In this document: positions 1-9,752 of the stretch, one piece after another
Numbering within the stretch: position 1 is the stretch's first letter
Layout: each line of letters starts with the position of its first letter
Source: an uncultured Bacilli bacterium
GTDB taxonomy: Bacteria; Bacillota_I; Bacilli_A; Mycoplasmatales; Mycoplasmoidaceae
DNA length: 37,491 nucleotides
Assembly: GCA_904501665.1 (NCBI GenBank)
Contig: CAJGBT010000003.1
Coordinates: 1 to 37,491, forward strand
Reading direction: 5' to 3'
The notes under the pieces: generated by a model
Database searches by the model: none
Told to the model about the DNA's origin: nothing
Seen by the model: only the letters and a program-made list of their open reading frames with translations
Program-made: the position numbers and the translations under genes

Positions 1-2
1 TA

Positions 3-581
3 ATCAACATTATTGAACCCTTTGAGAAATTAAAAGAAAGTTTAATAACAAAAATTCAAGAGTTAAATAAAATATTTATTAAATTTAAAGATGAAAATAT
101 AGAACAAAAAATACATTTAAAAAATATATCATCTATTAGAACTGGAAATAAAAATGCAAATTTTGCTTCAAATAATGGAACATATAGATTTTTCACTTGT
201 TCATTAAACAAAATTCAATATTGTAATTCATTTGAATACAATGATGAAGTTATTTTATTAGCAGGAAATGGAGATATTGGAGAAATACAATACTTTAATG
301 GTAAATTTGATGCTTATCAGAGAACATATATTATTCAAACTAATTTAATAGGAAATGTATATTATTCATTGCTTAGAAATAAAAACTTTTTCAAAAATAA
401 TTCTAAAGGTAGTGTGGTTAAGTTTTTAACACTTTCTACTATTCAAAATATAAAAATAAATTTAGACGAAGATAAAAATGATATTCGCTATAAAGTCATA
501 CGTTTAATTTTTGGATATGAGCAAATTCTCCTAATTTTAAATGAAGTTATCAAACAATTAATTGAACTTTATTTAATATAA
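3..581 (+). CDS. hsdS: Type I restriction-modification specificity subunit (HsdS), 3' part only
   Basis: HsdS recognises the DNA target of a type I restriction-modification complex and docks HsdM and HsdR onto it. The gene runs off the left edge, and about 192 codons are visible. The visible part begins with a helical stretch (PFEKLKESLITKIQEL) typical of the central conserved region. One target-recognition domain follows (ISSIRTGNKNANF, then DEVILLAGNGDIGEIQYFNGKFDAYQ), and a distal helical segment (GYEQILLILNEVIKQLIEL) ends the protein. The hsdM and hsdR genes lie about 700 bp away on the opposite strand, so this gene is convergent with its partners and not co-transcribed. Split, invertible hsdS arrangements are known in mycoplasmas, but whether this is one cannot be judged from one end. 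Family assignment is fairly secure; activity is unknown. Confidence 0.8.
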   Translation: MNIIEPFEKLKESLITKIQELNKIFIKFKDENIEQKIHLKNISSIRTGNKNANFASNNGTYRFFTCSLNKIQYCNSFEYNDEVILLAGNGDIGEIQYFNGKFDAYQRTYIIQTNLIGNVYYSLLRNKNFFKNNSKGSVVKFLTLSTIQNIKINLDEDKNDIRYKVIRLIFGYEQILLILNEVIKQLIELYLI

Positions 582-655
582 GAATGTATTAATCATTTAT
601 CAAAATAATGTAGTTGCATAATAAAAAATAATTTAGAAAATAATATTAAGTTTTT

Positions 656-1157
656 GTAGAAGAATTAAAAATATTTATTGAAGAAGCTAAGAAAGAGAAA
701 AAATTAGAGCATACCAAACATAAATATAAAGAAGAATTAAATTAATCTCTTGAAGTATAGAAAATGAAATATTTTAGATGCAACTTCTAGTATTGATTTA
801 TGAAATTGTTATGACACTTCTATTTGTAACAATTTTCAAAATTTAACAAATAAGAAAAAGATAAAATCTCTATAAACAACCTATTATTGCTGAAATTTGT
901 CGACATAAAAGTGATTTTTATTGAAATGGTAGTTTAGATATAGATTTACCAAAAGGAATAAAAATAAATCCTTTAAATTTAATTTTATTTATTATCATAA
1001 TTATCAATTTTTTAATACTATTTTAGAAAATGATAAAAAATTTATAAAATATTGATATATTGAAATTTATGAATGAAATTATAGAAACGCATTAATAGAT
1101 TGAAAACCTAATTATAAAAAAATATATTTGTCAATAATAAAACTAAAAAAACTATAA
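656..1157 (+). pseudogene. Decayed gene of unknown family, several frameshifts
   Basis: No intact frame spans this stretch, but four consecutive segments in shifting + frames read like protein. They are 656-745 (VEELKIFIEEAKKEKKLEH..), about 741-875 (..KWNILDATSSIDLWNCYDTS..), about 868-1026 (..KQPIIAEICRHKSDFYWNG..) and 1026-1157 (..KYWYIEIYEWNYRNALIDW..). Several tryptophans are UGA, which fits former coding use. Each segment ends at TAA or TAG and the next continues in another frame, implying at least three indels or nonsense changes. I do not recognise the family. Its position between hsdS and hsdM suggests a former member of the restriction or defence cluster, but that is inference from context. 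Confidence 0.55.
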
Positions 1158-1283
1158 AACTGTTTCATCCTTTTTATTATTCAATTTTATATAAAATTTC
1201 AAAGCTATTATTAAATGAAAAAATCGAATTAGATTAATACAAAATAAAAAAGAAATAATTTTAATTTTCTTTTCCAAATATTT
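1158..1283. other. AT-rich intergenic gap between the decayed gene and hsdM
   Basis: This gap lies between two convergent units. I see no ORF, no RNA gene and no convincing hairpin terminator, only A/T tracts. Confidence 0.5.
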
Positions 1284-2810
1284 TTATTTAATTTTTTTAA
1301 TTGCTTCTTTAACTTCTTGTTCTAATTCTTTAGATTCATCCATTAGTTTTAATAATTCATCAATTGCTTGATTTAATTCTTTTTTAATTTCTTCAGGATC
1401 TTTTTTTTCTTTTTCAGAAATAGTTATATACCTACCTGGTGATAATAAAAATTCATTTTCTTCTAATTCTTTTAAACCAATAGACTTTGCTAGTCCAGGG
1501 ATATCAATTTTTTCTCCACTTTCAAATTTTTTAAATATATCTACTAATTTATTTAAATCTTCTTCTTTTAACTCTTTATTTTTCTTAGAACCTTCAACTA
1601 ATTGGCCTAATTTTTGAGCATCAATCATTAATACATTTTCATGTTTTTTATTATTGTCAAAAAATCAAATTGATGCTGAAATTCCAGTAGTAAAAAATAA
1701 TTTATCAGGAAGTGCAACAATACACGAAACTTTGTTATCTCTTAATATTTTTTCTCTTATTTTATCTTCTCCATTTGTTGTTGAAGTTAAAGAACCATTT
1801 GCTAAAACAACACCGGCTTTACCATTAGTTGATAATTTGTGCAAAATATGTTGCAATCAAGCAAAGTTTGCATTTTTTCTAGGTGGAGTGCCATATTTTC
1901 ATCGATCATCACCATCTAATTTTTCATTTCAATATTCTTTTAAATTAAATGGTGGATTAGCCATTATATAATTAAATATTTTTCCTGGATGTTGATCATT
2001 TGTAAAAGTATCAGCTGGCGATTCTCCTAAAGCTCCCTCAGTCACCCCTGCTTCATTAGTATTAAAAATATTTAAACCATTTAACAATAAATTAAGTTTA
2101 GCTAATTTTCAAGTTGTATTATTATATTCTTGACCATAAACTGTGATATTGTTAGTATTTCCACCTTTTTCTTCAATATATTGTTTAGCTTGAACTAGCA
2201 TTCCGGCTGTCCCACAACAAGGATCATAAACTTTACCTTTTATTGGTTCAATAAATAGAGTGATTAATCGAACAATAGATCTTGGAGTATAAAATTCTCC
2301 ACCTTTTTGGCCTCTTTTTAAAAAGAAATTACCAAGAAAATATTCATAGATTCTTCCAAGAATATCTTCCCCGTGTTCACCTAAATTGTCAGATTGAAAT
2401 ATTTTAACTACTTCTCCTAATTTCGTTTTATCCACAGAAGAGTCATTATATGAAGCGCTAAATATTCCTTTTAATTGTGGATTAGCCTTTCCCAATTCAA
2501 AAATTGCATCATCTAAAGCTTGTCCAATTTCACTAGTACCAACTTTTGTTAAAATAGTTTTTCATTTAGAAATTTCAGGAACAACAAAAGCATCTCTGGA
2601 TCTTAAATCTGATTCATCAATCTCATCTTTACTCAAACCTTCATTTATTAATTGATTAATTGCAATTTCATTTTTGTCATTAATAAATTTAAGAGTTAAT
2701 ATCCCTAAAACAACATGCATATAGTCTTCAGCTGATAAATTACCTCTTAGAGTGTCAGCTGCTTTTCATAATTTATTTTCTAAATCTAAAATTGTTATTT
2801 TATTATTCAT
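1284..2810 (-). CDS. hsdM: Type I restriction-modification methyltransferase subunit HsdM
   Basis: HsdM transfers a methyl group from S-adenosylmethionine to an adenine within the target chosen by HsdS, protecting host DNA. Reading UGA as Trp gives one 508-residue protein, the normal HsdM length. An N-terminal helical domain (MNNKITILDLENKLWKAADT) precedes the N6-adenine methylase fold. That fold has the SAM-binding motif DPCCGTAGML near residue 198 and the catalytic motif NPPF near residue 287. The stretch GGEFYTPRSIVRL before motif I is typical of HsdM. The ATG at 2810 lies four bases after the hsdR stop, and the ribosome-binding site AAAGG is formed by the end of hsdR, so the two are translationally coupled. 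No hsdS follows on this strand. The gene is intact and confidently identified. Confidence 0.95.
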
Positions 2811-2813
2811 AAA

Positions 2814-5800
2814 TTACCTTTCATGTTCATCAATAAAATATTTAGGATTAACTCTTATTATATTATCAATTTCATCAATCATAATTTTTGAAGCATCTTT
2901 AGCATTTTCGGGTGGATAGTTATATTCTGTTTTTAATAATAATTTAATTTTGTTATTAATTACATCTCTAATTTTTTGATTGGTTCATCATTGCGGAGTT
3001 ATTACATCTTTAATAAGATTTACTATTTTCAATGTAATTTCTCTTAAAATTTCAGAACTTTGGTTTTGCAATTTAAATCTTTCATCAGCTAAAACAGAAT
3101 AAAATTTTTGTAAATTTTCATCATCTCCCATAATTTTATTTAGTTCTTTATCTTCAATCATTATTTGAGCCATTTTTTGAAGACCATCAATCATTTCTTC
3201 TAAATTTTTATCTTGCTCATATTTAGCAACAAGCATTTTTAAATCTTCAGATAATTTTTGTGCTTTTAATGGATTAGTTCTTGAAAAAATTTTAATTTGA
3301 TTTTTCATTTCTTGTTCTAACATTTTAGGTTTTAATTCATCTTTTAATTCTTTATTTTCTTTAATTGTTTTTAATTCTTTTTCTAATAAAGAATAAACAT
3401 ATGATAAATCTTTTTTACCATCCATTAAAACTCTACTTACTTCAATATTTCCTGTTTGAACAATTTCATCCATTTTAGATTTTAATTTATCTAGTGTTTT
3501 TTGAATATCTACAGCTTCTTCAACATTTGTTGTTCTAATAAAATTTTTTATAAGAATATAAAGTTGAGCTTCTAGTTTTTGCGCTTTATCTAAAATTTGA
3601 GAACATAATTTATAACATCTAGATATTTTTGAAACTAAAGCAAAAAATAAATCTTTATCTTTTTTGGACAATTTTTCAATTAACTTAACACCTTCAATCA
3701 TTCAATCAAATTTTTCTTTATTGTCACTTTTAATTCAAGAAATAATAATATTTTCTTGTTTTTCAAAAAATTGTTTTTTAATTTTTAGACAAAAATCTAA
3801 TAAAGAAATTTTAACTTTATCTATATCAAATTCTTTTTTACTATCACCCGCATATTCTTTCAAAGCATCAGAAATATGCTTTCAAATTCCTATATAGTCA
3901 ACAATTAATCCATCTTCTTTATTTTTTTCACCATTATAAGTCCGATTAACTCTAGCAATTGTTTGCATTAAATTATGTCATTTAATGACTTTGAATAAAT
4001 AAAGAGTATCTAAATCAGGAACATCAAATCCTGTTAATCACATATCAACTACAACTGCAATCTTTATTGATGAATTATCTTTTTTAAATTCTGAAGCAAT
4101 TTTTCTTTTTTCTTCTTCAGATGGAACTAGTTTAGTTAATTCTTCATTATCTTTATTTGAACCAGTTATTACTAACCTAATTTTTTCAGCTCAATTAGGT
4201 CTTTGTTTAACCATTTCTCTATATATTAGATAGGCAATATTTCGATTAAAAGCAACAAACATTATTTTTCCATGCAATGCTCTTGCTCGATCATCATAGT
4301 GTTTTCAAAAATCTGTTACAACCATTTTAATTACATCATCATGAGCAAGAATTTCTGAAACTTTAATTAATTTCTTTTTAATATGTTCATATCTAGCATG
4401 TTTAATATAATCTGAATCAAAACTTTTTTCTTCTTCTGAATATAATTCATCTAGTTCAGGTAATTTGTATTTATCTAATAATATTTCAACTCTTCTTTTT
4501 TCATAATGAATAGGAACAGTTGAGCCATCTAATTCAGATTGACTCATAGTATATTGATCAATATATCCACCAAAAATATCAGTTGTTTTTTTATCACCTT
4601 TTAAAGGAGTTCCTGTAAAACCGATGAATTTAGCATTAGGAAATGCATCTCTCATATATTTTGCATAACCTTCTTTTTCAATTATTTCTTTGTTGGTTTT
4701 ATCTACAACATAATCTATTTCAATATTATTATGAGAACGATGAGCTTCATCAGCAATAATGATCACATTATCTTTCATTGATAAAGGTTCGGTTGATTCT
4801 GTAAATTTTTGAATAGTGGTCATATAAATACCAAAATCATCATCATTTGATAATTTTTCTTTTAAATCTTTTCTTGATGTTATTTTAATTGGTTTTGTAT
4901 ATAAATAATAATCATGAGCTTCATCAAATCTAACATATAATTGGTCATCTAATTCATTACGGTCAGTTACAAAAATAATTTTATAATTTTGATTTTTAAA
5001 ATATGTTTTAATTCTGTGAGCCAGAAATAACATAGTTACAGATTTTCCTGAACCTTGAGTATGTCATACTACGCCAGCTCTACCATGTTGAGCATTTTCA
5101 ATTGATTTAATTGATTTTTCAACCGCATAATATTGATAATATGTTGGAATATATTTAATAAGGCGGTTTTTTGATTTTGCAAAAAACACATAATTTTTTA
5201 AAAGATTTAATAATGTTTTTCTATTATAAATACCAACAATATGTTTATGATAATTATTTAAAGCACTTTCTTCATCTTCTTTAAAATCTTTATCTTGAAT
5301 TATTTTATCTGAAAAATTTGTTTTTTTTCAAGATCATCAATGATTAAATTCAGATGTTGCTGCTCCATACTTTGTTAAAAAACAATTTGAAACACAAGAA
5401 AAAATATTTCAGTACATGAAATTATCTTGTGATTTTGCATAAAAAACAACTTGTTCATAAGCATCTTTTAATTTTTCTTTAGCTTCAGGAGACTTTAATT
5501 CGATTAAAGAAATGGGTAGACCATTTAAATAGATAACAATATCAGGTCTTCTAATTGAAGTATTTACTGATATTTGCATTTGTCTTATATATTTAAAAAC
5601 ATTATTGTCAATATTTTCTAAATCAATCAATTTAACTTGTTTAGTAACATTTGATATTTTATCTATTTTTATTCCAATACCTTCTTTTAATCATTTAAGA
5701 GTTTGAAAATTACCTTCATCAAAACTTGTTGCACTCAATTTTTTTACTTTTTCAAGTGCATTTTCGATATACTCAATTTCCAAATTTTTATTAATCCTTA

Positions 5801-5945
5801 TTAAACTTCGTTTTAATTCTTCAAAATCAACAACAATAGTTAAATTATCTTTGTTGAAGTGAGTATTATATTTTTCATAACCCAATTCTTCTAATGTTTT
5901 AGAAATTAAATCTTCAACTAGTTCTTCTTTTAATATTAATGACAT
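2814..5945 (-). CDS. hsdR: Type I restriction enzyme endonuclease/translocase subunit HsdR
   Basis: HsdR is the motor and nuclease of the type I complex. It pulls unmethylated DNA by ATP hydrolysis and cuts at a distance. With UGA=Trp a single 1043-residue frame is open. The N-terminal nuclease domain has a PD-(D/E)xK pattern (RRPDIVIYL..LIELKSPEA, about residues 130-155). The helicase core has Walker A in HTQGSGKS (near residue 295), the DEAH box in IADEAHRSH (near 399) and FTGTPL in motif III. The C-terminal 300 residues are helical and lysine/glutamate rich, as usual for the HsdM-binding end. The start at 5945 (MSLILKEELVEDL) matches family N-termini. An upstream in-frame ATG at 5978 would add 11 residues, and neither has a clear Shine-Dalgarno. 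hsdR is first in a two-gene unit with hsdM. No disabling mutation is visible. Confidence 0.94.
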
Positions 5946-5978
5946 ATCTTTAATATTATAAATTATAATCATTAACAT

Positions 5979-6276
5979 ATTTTTTGTTATATTAAATAAA
6001 TCATCTTTCTTGATTGATGATTTTATTGCAAATTTAAATATTAAAAACCTTTAACTAAAAATAAATATTCTCAAAATAATTTATTTAAAACTACAGAGTC
6101 ATTATATAAAAAGCTAATAAATTTTTATGATTTGAATTTTGAAAGTTTTTCTCTTTTTTTATTCAAACAAGTTCTTCTATTTTTACTTGACAACATATAT
6201 ATTAATTAGTTTTCAAAAAAATATCTACAATCCCTACATATGGAAGAAATCATATTAAGATACTAATTATATTGGA
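5979..6276. other. AT-rich intergenic region upstream of hsdR
   Basis: About 300 bases lie between hsdR and the upstream ATPase gene, which is on the same strand. It should hold the hsdRM promoter. A TATAAC hexamer lies a few bases upstream of the ATG at 5978 on the minus strand, but no matching -35 is clear. A short inverted repeat (ATCATC/GATGAT, about 6003-6025) lies just upstream. I see no convincing ORF or RNA gene. Confidence 0.4.
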
Positions 6277-7578
6277 TTATTTAAATATATCTTCATCTAA
6301 CAAGAAATTAGATAAACTAACTATATGAATACCATTTTCATTGTATGAATTAATATTTAAAAATTGTTCTAAATCATTAACAATTAATATCTTTTTGTAA
6401 TTATCTTTAATTTCTAAAAAACCCCTTATTTCTCTATCCATATCTTCTTTTGAATTTATTTTTCAACTAGATTGGATATAAAATTGTTTATCAAATTTTT
6501 GGGCAATAAAATCAATTTCATATTTTTTTCTAACTGTTTTATTATTCTTATCTTTACCAAATACATCAATATTACCAACTTTAACATTGTAACCTCTTGC
6601 TATAATTTCATTGTATATAATGTTCTCCATAATATGTCCCCAATCTAAATTTTCAAATTGAAAACATGCATTTCTCAAACCAATATCAATAAAATAGTAT
6701 TTAACAGATGATGCAATTATTCTTTTTCCTTTTAAATTAAATTGCTCAACTTTATCTATTAATAAAACATCATTTAAAATATCAAGATATTTATTAATGG
6801 TTCTAAAATTAACATTAGTTTTATATTCACTGTTAAAAGTATTAGTTATATTAGAAACGCTAGTTAATGAGCCAATATTAGATGCAATAAATTTTAATAG
6901 ATCATTTAATAAATATCGACTTTTCTTTAAATGGTATTTATCTAAGATATCTTTGTTGTAGATTAAGGAGAATAAATCATTTAAATATTTTTGTTTTCGT
7001 TCATTCTTACTTTCTAATTGAACTGCAGGCATACCTCCAAATGAAAAATAATCACTTAATAAACTTTTGATATCTTTTGGTTTGTTTTTAAAAAGATAAA
7101 TTTCTTTAAAACTTAGCGGATTAATTTTTATTTCAGTCCCTCTGCCTCTAAATTCAGTAACAATGTCTTTAGATAACATTTTAGAGTTTGAACCAGTAAC
7201 ATAGATATCAGCTTTTTTCATAAGATCTATTAAAATAAAATGAAAGCTAACTTTATCATTTGTGAATTTATTAATCTTTGGTTTAACTAGTTGGATTTCA
7301 TCAACTAGGATATAACATCTATCTTTTCTTTTATTAATTTCACTTTTAAGGTAATTATAAAAATTATCTCAATCTCAAAGATGCATATTAGATCCTTCAT
7401 CTAATGAAATTTTAATAATATTAAAATCACTAATCCCTTGAGATATTAAATATTGATAAAATAAATTGAATAGTAAAAATGTTTTACCTGAACGTCTTAT
7501 GCCGGTTACAATTTTTACCATTCCATTATCTCTACTATCAATTAATTCATTTAAGTATTGATCTCGTTTAATTTCCAT
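6277..7578 (-). CDS. AAA-family ATPase with C-terminal DUF4143 domain
   Basis: This 433-residue protein belongs to the widespread AAA_14/DUF4143 group: ATPases with a C-terminal nuclease-like domain, common in accessory DNA and without a settled function. The Walker A motif GIRRSGKT is near residue 24. A Walker B-like ILVDEIQL is near 93, and the sensor-like VTGSNSKML with FRGRGTEI follows. The DUF4143 part includes SFGGMPAV, FIDIGLRNA, ENIIYNEIIARGY and EIDFIAQ (near 354). The last pattern resembles a degenerate PD-(D/E)xK core. The frame is intact with UGA=Trp. It is monocistronic, with 298 bases before hsdR, and its upstream region carries repeated palindromic elements, hinting at dedicated regulation. 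A defence or toxin-like role is conceivable given the neighbours, but unproven. Confidence 0.88.
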
Positions 7579-7605
7579 TTTTTATTTTCCTAAGATTATT
7601 ATATT

Positions 7606-7619
7606 ACACAATCTTGTGT
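7606..7619. promoter_or_regulatory. Perfect palindrome ACACAA-TC-TTGTGT upstream of the ATPase gene
   Basis: The 6-2-6 palindrome ACACAATCTTGTGT sits 28 bases upstream of the ATPase start codon. It overlaps the first of two identical direct repeats, which itself contains a second palindrome (TGTGT-CTAA-ACACA). Alternating ACACA/TGTGT half-sites close to a start codon look like a transcription-factor operator. No regulator gene is visible beside it, so the binding protein, perhaps the ATPase itself, is unknown. Confidence 0.5.
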
Positions 7620-7638
7620 CTAAACACATTTTTATGTA
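7614..7638. repeat. 25-bp direct repeat, copy 1
   Basis: This copy begins TTGTGTCTAAACACA and ends TTTTTATGTA. It is identical over all 25 bases to the copy at 7675-7699, with starts 61 bases apart. The core TGTGT-CTAA-ACACA is an inverted repeat. It lies 36 to 60 bases upstream of the ATPase start, where a promoter or operator is expected. Confidence 0.85.
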
Positions 7639-7674
7639 TTAAAATTTAAAAATCACTGATTTAAATATAATAAA

Positions 7675-7699
7675 TTGTGTCTAAACACATTTTTATGTA
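7675..7699. repeat. 25-bp direct repeat, copy 2
   Basis: This is identical to the copy at 7614-7638. The bases between the copies are unrelated A/T-rich sequence. Two copies 61 bases apart are about six helical turns apart, which would allow cooperative binding on one DNA face. Confidence 0.85.
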
Positions 7700-7993
7700 C
7701 TTTAATAGTATCTCTTGACAATATTTATATAAATTTGCTTAATGCTCCGCCTTTCTAATTGACAACTTCTATATCTCATTATCTTAGAATTTATAGCAAT
7801 TTTAGGTATTAATGTTTAAATCACCATCTTTTTAACTACCTAATATAAAAATAAACTGACAATAAAAATCTCTCTAATTTCATTGAAGGGAAAGTCCACT
7901 TGTTTTTAAACAACTTCCGAAAGTGATCATATGTATTTTAAACATTAATCTTACTAACAGTATTTTAGATAAAAAAGTATAGAGAAAAAAATA
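7700..7993. other. Intergenic region between the ATPase gene and the HNH locus
   Basis: Nearly 300 bases have no convincing ORF. Two TTGACA hexamers on the + strand (7715-7720 and 7759-7764) could be -35 boxes for the HNH transcript. A well-spaced TATAAT is lacking; TAGAAT at 7785-7790 is the nearest, 20 bases after the second. A weak inverted pair CACTT/AAGTG lies at about 7900-7925. Confidence 0.35.
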
Positions 7994-8077
7994 ATGAATG
8001 TTATAGAATTAAATAAACAAAGAAGATCAAACTTTATTGAGTTAATTGAATTTCTAGAAAAATACAAAGGAGAATAA
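7994..8077 (+). CDS. Possible 27-residue leader peptide upstream of the HNH gene
   Basis: An ATG-started frame encodes MNVIELNKQRRSNFIELIEF and a short tail ending in KGE. It stops four bases before the HNH start. Its last codons contain AAAGGAGAA, the ribosome-binding site of the HNH gene, so translation would be coupled. It is charged and probably helical. No family is recognised and it may be chance, but the tight spacing makes it worth recording. Confidence 0.35.
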   Translation: MNVIELNKQRRSNFIELIEFLEKYKGE

Positions 8078-8080
8078 AGT

Positions 8081-8371
8081 ATGGGAAAATATAAAATCAA
8101 AACTGAACAAGCATGATTGAATGCTTCTTATTGTAATTGCGGAGATGAAGAAAATTGTAATCCTAAATCTCATAGATTATGTGGAATTTGCAATGGTACC
8201 ATTTTATATGGTTCACATGAAAGTGTTGTGGCACAAAGAAATAGTAGATTTGCTTGAAATACAGATCACATAATCCCTAAATCTAAAGGTGGAAATAATT
8301 CAATAGATAATTTACAAGCTGTTCATATTGTATGCAATCGCTCTAAAGGCGATACATCTGGTGAATATTAG
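8081..8371 (+). CDS. HNH endonuclease, probably frameshifted near the 3' end
   Basis: A 96-residue frame with a strong AAAGGAG ribosome-binding site encodes a small McrA-like HNH nuclease, a metal-dependent fold that cuts DNA. The cysteine-rich front has [10 protein letters not shown] and then LCGIC. The HNH core is [19 protein letters not shown] followed by VCNRSKGD, with the expected DH, N and N residues. Two UGA codons are read as Trp. The frame stops at TAG (8369-8371) after GEY. In the next frame the DNA continues as [12 protein letters not shown] up to a stop at 8448, so one missing T in the TATT run would restore a protein of about 121 residues. Whether the short form still cuts DNA is unknown, since the HNH motif itself is complete. 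Confidence 0.8.
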
Positions 8372-8448
8372 AATATATTAGACTTGTAAAAAGTATGCAA
8401 TCAGTAATACATGATGCAAGGCAAAAAATGTATCAAATAATGGATTAA
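8372..8448 (+). pseudogene. Out-of-frame C-terminal tail of the HNH gene
   Basis: The tail reads [20 protein letters not shown] and six further residues, ending at TAA 8446-8448. It lacks its own ribosome-binding site. It joins the HNH frame smoothly if a single T is restored near 8369 (GEY-L-EYIRLV). It ends two bases before the convergent glyA stop. Its identity as an HNH tail is inferred from this clean junction. Confidence 0.55.
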
Positions 8449-8450
8449 AC

Positions 8451-9695
8451 TTATTTAATAGCATATTTCTTATTTAACTTAATTACTTCAGATCTAAGCT
8501 TATTAATTAAATTTTTATCATTTGGATTTTTTAGGATTAAATCTATTATTTGAGCTAATCTAATAAATTGTTCTTCTTTAAATCCTCTAGTAGTCATAGC
8601 AGGAACACCTAATCTAATACCGCTAGTAATTAATGGTGATAACTTATCAAATGGAATTGAGTTTTTATTTACTGTAATATTTACTTTAGATAAAATCTCT
8701 GTTGCTTCTTTACCAGTTAGATTGTAACTAGACTTTACATCAATCATAAATAGATGGTTATCTGTACCATCAGAAACTAACTTAGCACCAAGTGATTTAA
8801 AAGTATCAGCAAAGACATGGGCATTTTTAATTATTTGTGCTTGATATATTTTAAAATCTGGTTCAAGTGCTTCTTTAAACGCAACTGCTTTTGCAGCAAT
8901 AATGTGAAATAAAGGACCACCTTGATATCCAGGGAAAACTCATTTATCAATCTTCTTTGCTAATTCTTCATCATTAGTCATAATAATACCACCACGAGCT
9001 CCTCTTAATGTCTTATGAGTAGTGGATGTAATTACATCAGCATATTTTACTGGACTAGGATGAAGACCAGTGGCAACTGCACCAGCAATATGTGCAATAT
9101 CAGCCATTAATTTAGCTCCAACATTGTCAGCTATTTCTTTAAATTTTTTAAAATCAATAATACGAGAATAAGCACTAGCACCACAAATGATTAAAGCAGG
9201 TTTAATTTTTTTTGCTAGTTTAAATATTTGTTCATAATTTAGATATCCATTTTTATCAACGTTATAGGAATAAGATTTATAAAAATAACCAGAAAAACTA
9301 ATTTTGTAACCATGAGTTAAGTGACCACCAGCATCTAATCCCATTCCTAAAATTTTTGAACCTTTTGGTACTAAAGCAGCAATTGCTGCAGCGTTTGCAC
9401 TTGATCCAGAATGTGGTTGTACATTAGCAAATTTAACATTAAATAGTTTTTTTAAACGGTCAATGGCTAATTGCTCAATTTGGTCAACATTTTCACAACC
9501 GCCATAATATCTTTTTGCAACAAATCCTTCTCCATATTTATTTGTTAATATACTTCCTGCTGCTTTTAATACATCATTGGATACATAATTTTCAGAAGCA
9601 ATTAATTCAATATGATCTTGTTGGCGATTTAATTCTTGATTAATTATGGATTCAATCTCTTTATCTTTAATTTTTATTTTCTTATACTTAATCAT
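8451..9695 (-). CDS. glyA: Serine hydroxymethyltransferase
   Basis: GlyA is a PLP enzyme that converts serine and tetrahydrofolate to glycine and 5,10-methylene-tetrahydrofolate, feeding thymidylate and one-carbon metabolism. The 414-residue frame is full length. It includes the N-terminal [33 protein letters not shown], the folate/PLP segment [11 protein letters not shown] and the PLP lysine in [14 protein letters not shown] (lysine near residue 225). Two UGA codons encode Trp. The start has a good site (AAAGGAT, 6 bases ahead). It lies 57 bases after the large surface-protein gene on the same strand. A TATAAT-like hexamer near 9740 on the minus strand could give it its own promoter. FolD in this window uses the methylene-THF that it makes. 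Confidence 0.97.
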
Positions 9696-9752
9696 AAATA
9701 ATCCTTTAATAATTAATTTAGCTCTTAAATTGTTAATTACTTATTATATAAC

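Noticed and set aside
7614..7699. Two direct repeats considered as a minimal CRISPR array
   Set aside because: There are only two copies, the internal symmetry suits an operator better, and no cas gene is present.
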